41,517 nucleotides of DNA from Algoriphagus sp. (GTDB lineage Bacteria; Bacteroidota; Bacteroidia; Cytophagales; Cyclobacteriaceae), in contig JAMNXQ010000017.1 in the NCBI GenBank assembly GCA_023653075.1, positions 1-41,517 of the forward strand, in the 5' to 3' direction. Position numbers and translations under genes: made by a program. Below are positions 1 through 6,980 of the stretch, in pieces. The notes under the pieces were generated by a model. It was not told where the DNA came from and searched no databases. It saw only the letters and a program-made list of their open reading frames with translations. How positions within the stretch are numbered: position 1 is the first letter of the stretch; each line of letters opens with the position of its first letter.

Positions 1-5
1 ATTTC

Positions 6-274
6 GCTCCTCTGGAGCTCTGGGTCAATTTTTATAACCATTACTATTAACATGTTGCTCCTCTGGAGCAAGAATCTACTGCTCTGAAATTGCGTAAAAA
101 GCAGGTTTGAATATGCTCCAGAGGAGCATTTTGTTAATAGAAAACTAACAGGATCATGTCAGGCGCGCTCCGGAGGTGCGCTATGCTTTATTAATTTCAG
201 AGGCAAAAATTTGGATAGTTGGTATTTGAAATCGTTAATTCAATTTTGGCTTTGAACCCATGCTCCGGAGGAGC
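6..274. repeat. Cluster of five REP-like GC-rich palindromes
   Basis: Five short palindromes lie in the non-coding 318 bp beyond hisB. GCTCCTCTGGAGC occurs at 6-18 and 57-69, its reverse complement GCTCCAGAGGAGC at 115-127, a relative CGCTCCGGAGGTGCG at 166-180, and GCTCCGGAGGAGC at 262-274. The core is GCTCC-N3-GGAGC in either orientation, separated by AT-rich spacers of roughly 40-80 bp. They resemble bacterial REP elements and could form 3' hairpins that end or stabilise the his transcript, but no U tract follows them. No gene is visible in 1-318, so the remaining histidine genes (hisH, hisA, hisF, hisI) do not directly follow hisB in this window. Confidence 0.7.
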
Positions 275-318
275 GACAGGTATTCCCTTTTTTCGTGGCT
301 CGAGCCTTTTTATTCAAA

Positions 319-1416
319 TCAAAGCACCCCTTTCGTACTCGGCAGCTGATTTAAGTTCCTAGGATCTCGTTGCACGGCCATCTTAATGGCACGGGCTAAG
401 CCCTTGAACGCGGCTTCGATTTTGTGGTGTTCGTTGTCCCCCGTGATGGTGATGTTTAAGTTGCACTTGGCAGTATCCGAGAAGGATTTGAAGAAGTGGA
501 AAAATAGCTCCGTGGGCATGTCGCCGACTTTTTCGCGGGAGAAACTAGCATCCCATACACACCAAGGTCGACCTCCAAAATCAATGGCTACCTGTGCCAA
601 AGCATCATCCATGGGAAGTAAAAATCCATAGCGGTAGATTCCCTTTTTGTCTCCAAGAGCCTTGGCATAGGCCTCGCCCAAAGCAAGCGCGGTATCTTCA
701 ATCGTGTGGTGCTCGTCGATGTGAAGGTCGCCTTTTACTTGGATGGATAAATCGGTACTTCCATGCTTACCCAATTGCTCGAGCATGTGGTCGAAGAAAT
801 GCAGGCCTGTAGAGATGGAACATGCCCCCGAACCATCCAAGTTCAATTCGATGGAAATATCGGTTTCTGAGGTCTTCCGGTGTACGACCGCTTTGCGTGG
901 TGGAAGTTTGAGGAAACTGTAGATCTCGTCCCAGTCTTGAGTGGACAAAACCGCATCTGCCTGGTGTTCGCCGTAGAAAATAGCCTTTGCGCCAAGGTTT
1001 TGTGCGAGTTGGATATCCGTGATTCGATCTCCGATGACATACGAATTGGCAAGATCGTAGTCTTCTGAAAAATAGCTGGTCAACATGCCTGTTCTCGGCT
1101 TGCGTGTGGGGGCCTGCTCTTGTTCAAAACTGCGATCGATGTGGATGGCAGCAAAGTGCACGTTTTCCTGCTCCAAGGTTTTGAGCATTTTGTACTGTGC
1201 TGGCCAAAAATCCTTTTCTGGAAAGGAGTCTGTCCCCAATCCATCCTGGTTGGTCACCAGCACCAATTCGTAATCACATTCCTCTACAATCTTGCGTAGG
1301 TTGGAGATGGCTTTAGGGATAAACTCCAATTTTTCTAGGCTATCGACTTGAAAATCGGTAGGAGGCTCTTTGATAAGGGTGCCGTCGCGGTCAATAAAAA
1401 GGACTTTCTTTTTCAT
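319..1416 (-). CDS. hisB: Bifunctional histidinol-phosphatase / imidazoleglycerol-phosphate dehydratase
   Basis: This is the fused HisB enzyme that performs two steps of histidine synthesis in the cytoplasm: dehydration of imidazoleglycerol phosphate and dephosphorylation of histidinol phosphate. The N-terminal HAD phosphatase domain (about residues 1-165) begins with the nucleophile motif DRDGT and has the later IGDRxxD motif. The C-terminal dehydratase domain carries the metal-binding histidine motifs [28 protein letters not shown] and [15 protein letters not shown]. The start chosen is the ATG just before [12 protein letters not shown], 32 nt after the hisC stop. An in-frame ATG at 1461 would add 15 residues and overlap hisC; a still longer reading is implausible. 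It is the last visible gene of the his operon. Confidence 0.96.
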   Translation of the reverse strand: MKKKVLFIDRDGTLIKEPPTDFQVDSLEKLEFIPKAISNLRKIVEECDYELVLVTNQDGLGTDSFPEKDFWPAQYKMLKTLEQENVHFAAIHIDRSFEQEQAPTRKPRTGMLTSYFSEDYDLANSYVIGDRITDIQLAQNLGAKAIFYGEHQADAVLSTQDWDEIYSFLKLPPRKAVVHRKTSETDISIELNLDGSGACSISTGLHFFDHMLEQLGKHGSTDLSIQVKGDLHIDEHHTIEDTALALGEAYAKALGDKKGIYRYGFLLPMDDALAQVAIDFGGRPWCVWDASFSREKVGDMPTELFFHFFKSFSDTAKCNLNITITGDNEHHKIEAAFKGLARAIKMAVQRDPRNLNQLPSTKGVL

Positions 1417-1448
1417 GGAATCAATGGGAAATAAATCAGTTGATTGAT

Positions 1449-2504
1449 TTAGGCTTGACATACTTTTTCCAGGGCCTGAAGTAAGGCGATGGATTCTGCT
1501 CGAGTACCTACGGTGATTCGAAGGCAACCGGCACAGTGTATGACGGAAGATCGGTTGCGAACAATAATTTTTTCTTTCACCAAGTCCGCATACACCTGGT
1601 TTGGGTGGGTAAACTGGACTAGCAGAAAGTTGGCATCCGAGGGATGGACTCGGAGGATGTAGGGTAATTTTTCCAGTTCCTTTCGTAGAAATTCACGTTC
1701 CTCAAGAATCAGCTGAATAAATTCATCCACTTTGCCTTTGTTCTGAAGCGCCGAAAGGACGGTTTCCTGAGTCAATCCCGAGATATTGTAAGGAGGTTTG
1801 ATTTGATTGAGTACCCGAATCAATTCTGGACTTGCAAAGGCCATTCCAAGTCGAAGGGAGGCCAAGCCCCAAGCTTTAGACAAGGTTTGCATCACCAGCA
1901 GGTTTGGGTGCTGATCCAGCACTGTGAGCAAACTGGGCCCTTTACTGAAGTCGATGTAGGCTTCGTCTACCACTACGATTCCAGGGAAATTTTCAAGCAG
2001 AAAAAGAATGTCCTCTCGCTTGACTGCATTGCCTGAGGGATTGTTTGGGGAGCAGATGAACAGTATTTTGGAATGGGCATCCACTGCAGCAAGGATCTTT
2101 TCGGGCTGCAGCTGGAAGTCAGGCGTCAGGGGTACATTCCGAACTTCCACCCCGTTGATGGCCGCACTGACACCATACATCCCGTAAGTGGGAGGGAGGA
2201 GGATGACATTGTCCTGTCCTGGATTGCAGAAGGCACGGAAAAGCAAATCGATCGCTTCATCTGATCCGTTCCCAAGGAACATCTGTCCCGGCTTTGCGCC
2301 TTTGATTTTGGAGATTTCCTCCTTCAAGTCAGCTTGGTAGGGATCTGGGTAGCGGTTAAAATCTTGGCTTGTGCTCGAACCAAATGGATTTTCGTTGGCA
2401 TCCAAAAACACCCCTTCGGTACCGCTGTACTCATCTCGAGCAGAGGTATAGGGTTGTAATTGGCGCAGGTGAGGCCGAAGTAGGCTAGCGATGTCTATCC
2501 TCAT
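1449..2504 (-). CDS. hisC: Histidinol-phosphate aminotransferase
   Basis: This is a PLP-dependent fold-type I aminotransferase of 351 residues, a usual HisC length. It converts imidazole-acetol phosphate and glutamate to histidinol phosphate and 2-oxoglutarate. Visible motifs are the N-terminal DANENPFG, the cofactor-binding SPNNPSGN and [10 protein letters not shown] segments, the Schiff-base lysine in [15 protein letters not shown], and a C-terminal RITVGT segment that binds the substrate carboxylate or phosphate. The ATG overlaps the hisD stop by four bases (ATGA), which indicates translational coupling. The neighbours on both sides are histidine genes, so HisC is a safer name than the related aromatic aminotransferases. 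Confidence 0.96.
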   Translation of the reverse strand: MRIDIASLLRPHLRQLQPYTSARDEYSGTEGVFLDANENPFGSSTSQDFNRYPDPYQADLKEEISKIKGAKPGQMFLGNGSDEAIDLLFRAFCNPGQDNVILLPPTYGMYGVSAAINGVEVRNVPLTPDFQLQPEKILAAVDAHSKILFICSPNNPSGNAVKREDILFLLENFPGIVVVDEAYIDFSKGPSLLTVLDQHPNLLVMQTLSKAWGLASLRLGMAFASPELIRVLNQIKPPYNISGLTQETVLSALQNKGKVDEFIQLILEEREFLRKELEKLPYILRVHPSDANFLLVQFTHPNQVYADLVKEKIIVRNRSSVIHCAGCLRITVGTRAESIALLQALEKVCQA

Positions 2505-3796
2505 TTTTTCATTCGTTTGAGGTGCTCTAGTCGAATGCTTACGGCTTGCTTGTGCGCATCCAGTTGCTCGTTGGCAGCCATGATCTCAACCGCCGGACCT
2601 AGGGCCTTGAGGCCTTTCGGAGTGATCTTCTGGTAGGTGATCTTTTTTACAAAACTATCCAAAGATACCCCGCTGTAGTTGCGGGCATAGCCGGAAGTGG
2701 GAAGGGTATGGTTGGTACCGGAGGCATAGTCTCCTGCAGCCTCTGGACTGTAATTGCCCAAAAACACCGATCCTGCCGAGTGAATTTGGTTAGCGATTTT
2801 CGCTTCCATTCTTACTGCTAGGATCAGGTGTTCGGGGGCATATTCGTTGATCAGGGCGATGGCAGTGGCAGGATCTTCTAGGATCACTGCACAGGAATTG
2901 GCTAAGGCTTTGGAGGCAATTTCTTTACGAGGAAGAGTTTCGAGCTGTCGATAAATCTCTGCAAGGACTTTTTGAGCAAATTTTTCCGAAGGGCTGACGA
3001 GTACTACCTGAGAATCCACACCATGCTCGGCTTGGGAGAGCAGGTCTGCCGCGACGAAAGCAGGAATCGCAGACTCATCTGCATAAACGAGCACTTCGGA
3101 TGGCCCTGCAGGCATATCAATAGCCACTCCATACTTGGTGGCTTTTTGCTTGGCAGCAGTGACATACTGGTTGCCCGGGCCGAAAATCTTATCCACTTTA
3201 GGAACGGATTCCGTCCCAAAGGTCAATGCGGCAATCGCCTGTGCTCCACCAACTTTTACTACCTTGGTAATTCCAACCAACTGGGCAGTATACAAGATGG
3301 CAGGATGGATTTCTCCTTTGCGGTTGGTGGGTGTGCAAAGTATGACTTCCCGACAGCCTGCAAGTTGGGCCGGGATCCCCAGCATCAGCACGGTACTGAA
3401 TAGGGGGGCAGTACCTCCAGGGATGTACAAGCCCACGCGTTGGATGGGAACGCTCTTTCTGCTGCAGGTGACTCCAGGGATCACCTCTAGCACCAGGTCG
3501 GGCGAGGCTTGAGCCGCATGGAATTTTTCAATATTGGATTTGGCTAAACCAATCGCCTGGATGAGTTCGGGACTAAGTTGGGCCGCTGCAGCTTGGATTT
3601 CTTCCTGACTTGCTAGTAAAGAATCTAGTTCCACATGATCGAATTCTTGGGCAAATTTGCGCAAGGCCTTGTCTCCCGTTCGCGCTACCTTTTCAAAGAT
3701 GGGTTGGATGATTTTCTTAATTTTTTTGGTTTGCATCGCTGGACGAGCCAGGTGCTTTTGCCACTTCTCAGGGCTGGGGTTCACGAGCAGTTTCAT
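2501..3796 (-). CDS. hisD: Histidinol dehydrogenase
   Basis: This 431-residue protein matches histidinol dehydrogenase, the zinc and NAD-dependent enzyme that oxidises L-histidinol to L-histidine in two steps. Recognisable segments are VGLYIPGGTAPLFSTVLM, KVGGAQAIAALTFGTESVPKVD, the NAD-site GPGNQYVTAAK, AGPSEVLV, the catalytic-site AEHG and YAPEHL segments, and the late GDYASGTNHTLPTSG. Length and motif order are normal. It lies 21 nt after hisG and overlaps hisC by four bases, within a single minus-strand transcription unit. Confidence 0.97.
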   Translation of the reverse strand: MKLLVNPSPEKWQKHLARPAMQTKKIKKIIQPIFEKVARTGDKALRKFAQEFDHVELDSLLASQEEIQAAAAQLSPELIQAIGLAKSNIEKFHAAQASPDLVLEVIPGVTCSRKSVPIQRVGLYIPGGTAPLFSTVLMLGIPAQLAGCREVILCTPTNRKGEIHPAILYTAQLVGITKVVKVGGAQAIAALTFGTESVPKVDKIFGPGNQYVTAAKQKATKYGVAIDMPAGPSEVLVYADESAIPAFVAADLLSQAEHGVDSQVVLVSPSEKFAQKVLAEIYRQLETLPRKEIASKALANSCAVILEDPATAIALINEYAPEHLILAVRMEAKIANQIHSAGSVFLGNYSPEAAGDYASGTNHTLPTSGYARNYSGVSLDSFVKKITYQKITPKGLKALGPAVEIMAANEQLDAHKQAVSIRLEHLKRMKK

Positions 3797-3817
3797 GGTT
3801 GGAAGTCTAGTGTATCT

Positions 3818-4678
3818 TTAAATAACCATTTTTTCGATGGGAACGACCAGGATGCCCTCGGCACCGGCGGCACGTAGTTCGTCCATGTTTTCCCAAAACT
3901 GATCTTCACTCAACACGGAATGTACAGAGGACCAGCCTTCTTCTGCCAGGGGCAAAATGGTTGGGCTACGCATGCCCGGAATCAAGGAAATGATTTTGGG
4001 AAGAGAGGCGTTGGGCACATTCATCAAAACGTACTTGTTGCTTTTTCCCGTTTGCACGGCATTGATCCGGAAAAGGAGTTTGTCGACGATGCTTTTTTTC
4101 CAATCGCTCAGGTTCGGATTGCCGATTAGGACCGCTTCGGAAGTAAATACTTCTTCCACCTCCTTGAGTCCATTCATCATCAAGGTAGATCCAGAGCTGA
4201 CGATATCGCAGATGCCTTCGGCCAGGCCGATACTGGGCGCGATCTCTACCGAACCCGAAATCTCATGAATGGAGGCTGTGATTTTTTGGGATTGAAGGTA
4301 GTCACCCAGGATTTTGGGGTAGGAGGTAGCAATATTCTTTCCCTCGAAATAGCCGATTCCTTCGTAGGGAGTGCCTTTGGGAATGGCGAGTGCGAGTCTG
4401 CATTTGGAAAAGCCTAGCTTTTTGAGCAGGATGACTTCTTTGTCTTTTTCGGCTACCTCATTTTGGCCTACGATTCCAAGATCCGCTACCCCATCCGCCA
4501 CGTAGCCTGGGATGTCGTCATCTCGGAGAAAAAGGAATTCGACGGGAAAATTGGTAGAGGTGGACTTGAGTTTCCCCGTTCCATTGTAAAACTTGATCCC
4601 ACACTCTTTGATGAGGCTGAGTGAGTCATCGGAAAGGCGTCCACTTTTTTGAACGGCAATGCGTACAATCTGTTCCAT
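3818..4678 (-). CDS. hisG: ATP phosphoribosyltransferase, long form
   Basis: HisG catalyses the first committed step of histidine synthesis, joining ATP and PRPP. At 286 residues it is the long hexameric form, with a C-terminal ACT-like regulatory domain (about residues 210-286) that normally binds histidine for feedback inhibition. Evidence is the start (VRIAVQKSGRLSDDSL), the GVADLGIVGQNEV segment, and the phosphate-binding EIAPSIGLAEGICDIVSSGSTL stretch. No separate hisZ is needed for the long form. The gene opens the his operon; its 5' region holds a histidine-rich leader peptide, so both attenuation-like control and allosteric feedback are likely. Confidence 0.97.
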   Translation of the reverse strand: MEQIVRIAVQKSGRLSDDSLSLIKECGIKFYNGTGKLKSTSTNFPVEFLFLRDDDIPGYVADGVADLGIVGQNEVAEKDKEVILLKKLGFSKCRLALAIPKGTPYEGIGYFEGKNIATSYPKILGDYLQSQKITASIHEISGSVEIAPSIGLAEGICDIVSSGSTLMMNGLKEVEEVFTSEAVLIGNPNLSDWKKSIVDKLLFRINAVQTGKSNKYVLMNVPNASLPKIISLIPGMRSPTILPLAEEGWSSVHSVLSEDQFWENMDELRAAGAEGILVVPIEKMVI

Positions 4679-4866
4679 AAGGAAATTTGAATGAATTCGA
4701 ATTAATTGAATGAAGGGGTGGTGACTGGCTGAATCCCTATCATCAGCGGCACCGGGGTGGGTGTATGTATCTTCCTCTCAAGAGGAATGATGGAAATGAT
4801 GCAACAGCTGGTGTTCCTGAGCTGGCAGAGAAAAAATAAGAGTCGCTGCGTTTGATTTCATTTCGA
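4679..4866 (-). promoter_or_regulatory. his operon leader region with candidate attenuator hairpins
   Basis: The stretch between the promoter and the hisG start encodes a His-rich leader peptide and can fold. A perfect hairpin with 7-bp arms (4772-4778 and 4781-4787) straddles the leader stop codon. A second nested stem-loop follows: outer arms 4720-4723/4750-4753 and inner arms 4728-4732/4743-4747. C-rich runs flank the second stem. Neither stem is followed by a U tract, so this is not a textbook intrinsic-terminator attenuator. Control could act through Rho, or through masking and unmasking of the hisG start. The regulatory role is inferred from the leader peptide and its position. Confidence 0.6.
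4778..4861 (-). CDS. hisL: his operon leader peptide (27 aa, five histidines)
   Basis: A 28-codon reading frame begins with ATG at 4861 and stops with TGA at 4778, about 100 nt before hisG on the same strand. It encodes 27 residues with histidines at 17, 21, 22, 24 and 25, clustered as HHFHH just before the terminal SS. This is the hallmark of a ribosome-mediated amino-acid attenuator: starvation for charged tRNA-His would stall the ribosome next to the downstream hairpins. A -7 promoter box ends about nine bases upstream, so the mRNA 5' leader before this ATG is only a few bases and translation may be near-leaderless. The gene name is given by functional analogy with enterobacterial hisL, not by sequence homology. 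Confidence 0.82.
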   Translation of the reverse strand: MKSNAATLIFSLPAQEHQLLHHFHHSS

Positions 4867-4869
4867 GAG

Positions 4870-4899
4870 CAAATATAAAATTTTTGTACCAAGTACCAA
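4870..4899 (-). promoter_or_regulatory. his operon promoter (Bacteroidota consensus)
   Basis: On the minus strand, TATATTTG (4877-4870) matches the Bacteroidota -7 consensus TAnnTTTG exactly. A TTG at 4899-4897 lies 19 bases upstream, the spacing expected for the -33 element. Transcription should begin near 4866, immediately before the leader peptide ATG. The -33 triplet is part of the TACCAAG heptad repeats of the adjoining cassette, so the repeat forms part of the promoter. Confidence 0.65.
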
Positions 4900-5019
4900 G
4901 TACAAAGTATGGAATAATGCTTGTAAGATAATTCTGCAATTCTAATTTGAACTTCAATCTTCATTTTAAAGATACTTTGTACCTGGTACCTGGTACTTGG
5001 TACTTTGTACTTTATACAA
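4881..5019. repeat. Heptad-repeat cassette A with inverted ends
   Basis: This is a non-coding cassette of about 140 bp. It begins with TTTTTGTACCAAGTACCAAG and further TACNAAG heptads, passes through about 60 bp of AT-rich sequence, and ends with the inverted counterpart (GTACCTGGTACTTGGTACTT and on). It abuts the msrB stop codon on one side and the his promoter on the other. Reading frames through it give artefact peptides rich in YKVPSTRYQV and are not genes. Confidence 0.8.
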
Positions 5020-5424
5020 TTATCTTCCAAACTCCATACTCACCGAATTGATGCAATAGCGGATGCCTCCTTGGTCGCTGGGTCCATCGGGGAAGCGGTG
5101 GCCTAGGTGCCCTCCGCAGGACGCACAAAGGATTTCTTCACGAATCATCATGTGGCTGTAGTCCATGTGCACCTCGATGGCTTCTGGACGAATGGGCTGG
5201 GTGAAACTAGGCCATCCGCAGCCGCTGTCGTATTTGAAGTCGGAGTGAAAAATGGGATTACCACAGCCTTTGCAAGAGTAGATGCCTGTTTCCTTATTGA
5301 GCGTATAGGCACCAGTGAAGGGTCTTTCTGTTCCTTTTTGGCGCAGGACCTGGTAGGATAGGGGATCCAATTGGTCCTGCCATTCTTGCTCGGATTTTTG
5401 GAAGGAATAGATTTTATTTTTCAT
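5020..5424 (-). CDS. msrB: Peptide-methionine (R)-S-oxide reductase
   Basis: MsrB reduces methionine-R-sulfoxide in oxidised proteins using thioredoxin. The 134-residue protein has the whole domain: the two zinc CxxC pairs (CKGCG near residue 51 and CASCGG near residue 100), the GCGWPSF substrate-binding segment, GHLGHRFPDGP, and the catalytic cysteine in RYCINS (Cys124). No signal peptide is seen, so it is probably cytoplasmic. The gene stands alone, bounded on both sides by heptad-repeat cassettes A and B. Confidence 0.95.
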   Translation of the reverse strand: MKNKIYSFQKSEQEWQDQLDPLSYQVLRQKGTERPFTGAYTLNKETGIYSCKGCGNPIFHSDFKYDSGCGWPSFTQPIRPEAIEVHMDYSHMMIREEILCASCGGHLGHRFPDGPSDQGGIRYCINSVSMEFGR

Positions 5425-5441
5425 AGGTAATTAGCAAATGG

Positions 5442-6135
5442 TTTTGTACCAAGTACGAAGTACAAAGTACCAAGTACCAAGTATGGCATTCGGGTAATAG
5501 GATGTTTTTATTCTTCAATCAAAATTCGGCATTCGGCATTCGATATTTCCAATCCCGTATTTCAAACTTTAATTGTACCAGGTACGAAGTATAAAGTACC
5601 AAGTATGGCATTCGGGTAATTGGATGTTTTTATTCTTCAATCAAAATTCGGCATTCGGCATTCGATATTTCCAATCCCGTATTTCAAACTTTAATTGTAC
5701 CAGGTACGAAGTACAAATTACCAAGTATGGCATTCGGGTAATTGAATATTTTTATTCTTCGATCAAAATTCGGCGTTCAGCAGTCGATATTTCCAATCCC
5801 GTATTTCAAACTTTAATTGTACCAGGTACGAAGTATAAAGTACCAAGTATGGCATTCGGGTAATTGGATGTTTTTATTCTTCAATCAAAATTCGGCATTC
5901 GGCATTCGATATTTCCAATCCCGTAATTCATAATTTAATTGTACCTTTTAATTTTAAGTGTGCTGTACCAAGTACGAAGTACAAAGTACCAAGTATGGCA
6001 TTCGGGTAATTGAATATTTTTATTCTTCGATCAAAATTCGGCGTACGGCATTCGATATTTCAATTCCGTACCTGGTATTTCGTGCTTCTTACATTGTACC
6101 TGGTACTTGGTACTTTGTACAATTTTGTATTCCAT
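5442..6135. repeat. Heptad-repeat cassette B containing a 122-bp tandem array
   Basis: This non-coding array of about 690 bp fills the gap between msrB and the DinB-family gene. It opens with TACNAAG heptads (TACCAAG, TACGAAG, TACAAAG) and closes with their inverted complement at about 6093-6130. Between these ends, a unit starting TATGGCATTCGGGTAAT occurs at 5482, 5604, 5726 and 5848 (exact 122-bp period) and again at 5994 after a 24-bp insertion. Each unit contains CGGCATT sub-repeats and another heptad block. Copies differ by a few substitutions, so the array is relatively recent. The reading frames crossing it encode repetitive low-complexity peptides and are not credible genes. Confidence 0.9.
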
Positions 6136-6168
6136 ACTTCAAAAAAACACGTCTGCCATCCAAATGTT

Positions 6169-6657
6169 TCAGCTTCTGGATTTTTCTATCCATTCCGGGG
6201 CATTGTCGATGTGTTGCCGTAAAAGGAGGTTGAATTGACCTACATGGTGTTGTACGTGACGGAGGTTGTACAGGAGAATTTCAAAGATGGAATAATCCAT
6301 GGTTTTGGATTCATTGATCCATCGTTGCTCGGCTAGTTGCTCATCCAAACCTTCAATTAAGTGCCGAGCCTTCTCTTTGCAAGCAGCCAAATAGTCCAAC
6401 AGGGATTCTTGGGAGAAAGTCACGATTTGTGGATCCTCGTCAAACTCTGAATAGGAAAATCGTTCTGGGGGAGTAAAACCTACAGGTTTAGTAGTCAAGT
6501 AGTAGTCCAGAAAAAATAGGCTGTGATAGGCCTGAAAGGAGAAATTTGGATTTGAATCCCAAACCTCTTTTGGGCAGGTTTGGATGCTTTCTTCAAACAT
6601 CTCTAAGGCTGCGCCAAATTGGCTCCAGAGGGATTGGTTAAGTGCGAGTTGGGACAT
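6169..6657 (-). CDS. DinB-family protein (putative metal-dependent hydrolase/transferase)
   Basis: This 162-residue protein fits the DinB/YfiT four-helix bundle family. The expected nickel/zinc histidine triad is visible as His45 (AYHSLFF) and the HxxxH pair His134/His138 in RHVQHHVGQ. Members are small thiol-dependent enzymes or stress proteins whose substrates are mostly unknown, so no reaction is assigned. There is no signal peptide. The gene is isolated between repeat cassettes B and C and appears monocistronic. Confidence 0.85.
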   Translation of the reverse strand: MSQLALNQSLWSQFGAALEMFEESIQTCPKEVWDSNPNFSFQAYHSLFFLDYYLTTKPVGFTPPERFSYSEFDEDPQIVTFSQESLLDYLAACKEKARHLIEGLDEQLAEQRWINESKTMDYSIFEILLYNLRHVQHHVGQFNLLLRQHIDNAPEWIEKSRS

Positions 6658-6668
6658 AGGGGGAAGAA

Positions 6669-6975
6669 AGTATCAAGTAGCTAGTAGCAAGTATCAAGAA
6701 TTTTGTACAAGCCAGTATTTCGTACTTTAAAGGTACCAAGTACGAAGTACAAAGTACCAAGTATGGGTTTCGGGCAATCTGATGGTTTTCTTCTTTGATC
6801 AAAATTCGGCGTTCAGCAGTCGATATTTTCAACCCCGTATTTTTAATGTACCAGGTACGAAGTACAAAGTACCAAGTACGGTGTTGTGGCAGCAGGATGA
6901 TTCTGCTCGTGCATTTTGAAACCAATTCTTCTTTGGAAGGTACATTGTACCTGGTACTTTGTACTTTGTACAAAT
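6669..6975. repeat. Heptad-repeat cassette C with inverted ends
   Basis: A third repeat cassette, about 300 bp, lies between the DinB-family start and the stop of the penicillin-acylase-like gene. It opens with degenerate AGTATCAAG/AGTAGCAAG heptads, includes one diverged copy of the 122-bp unit of cassette B (from 6762), and ends with inverted heptads (ATTGTACCTGGTACTTTGTA) that stop six bases short of the next gene's stop codon. No gene is supported in it. Confidence 0.85.
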
Positions 6976-6980
6976 TTCTG

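Noticed and set aside
1417-1527. An N-terminal extension of HisB to the ATG at 1527
   Set aside because: The additional 37 residues overlap the end of hisC out of frame and lack resemblance to HisB, whose HAD domain starts at the later ATG.
4743-5030. A 95-residue minus-strand frame covering the his promoter, leader and cassette A
   Set aside because: Its sequence is a repeat-derived peptide joined to an out-of-frame reading of the leader region; the 27-residue His-rich frame is the one with a sensible promoter and function.
5573-6233. Several overlapping frames across the 122-bp tandem array that could be read as small proteins rich in VPGTKYKV
   Set aside because: They arise from in-frame translation of heptad and 122-bp repeats, have no start context or family resemblance, and differ only as the DNA repeat differs.
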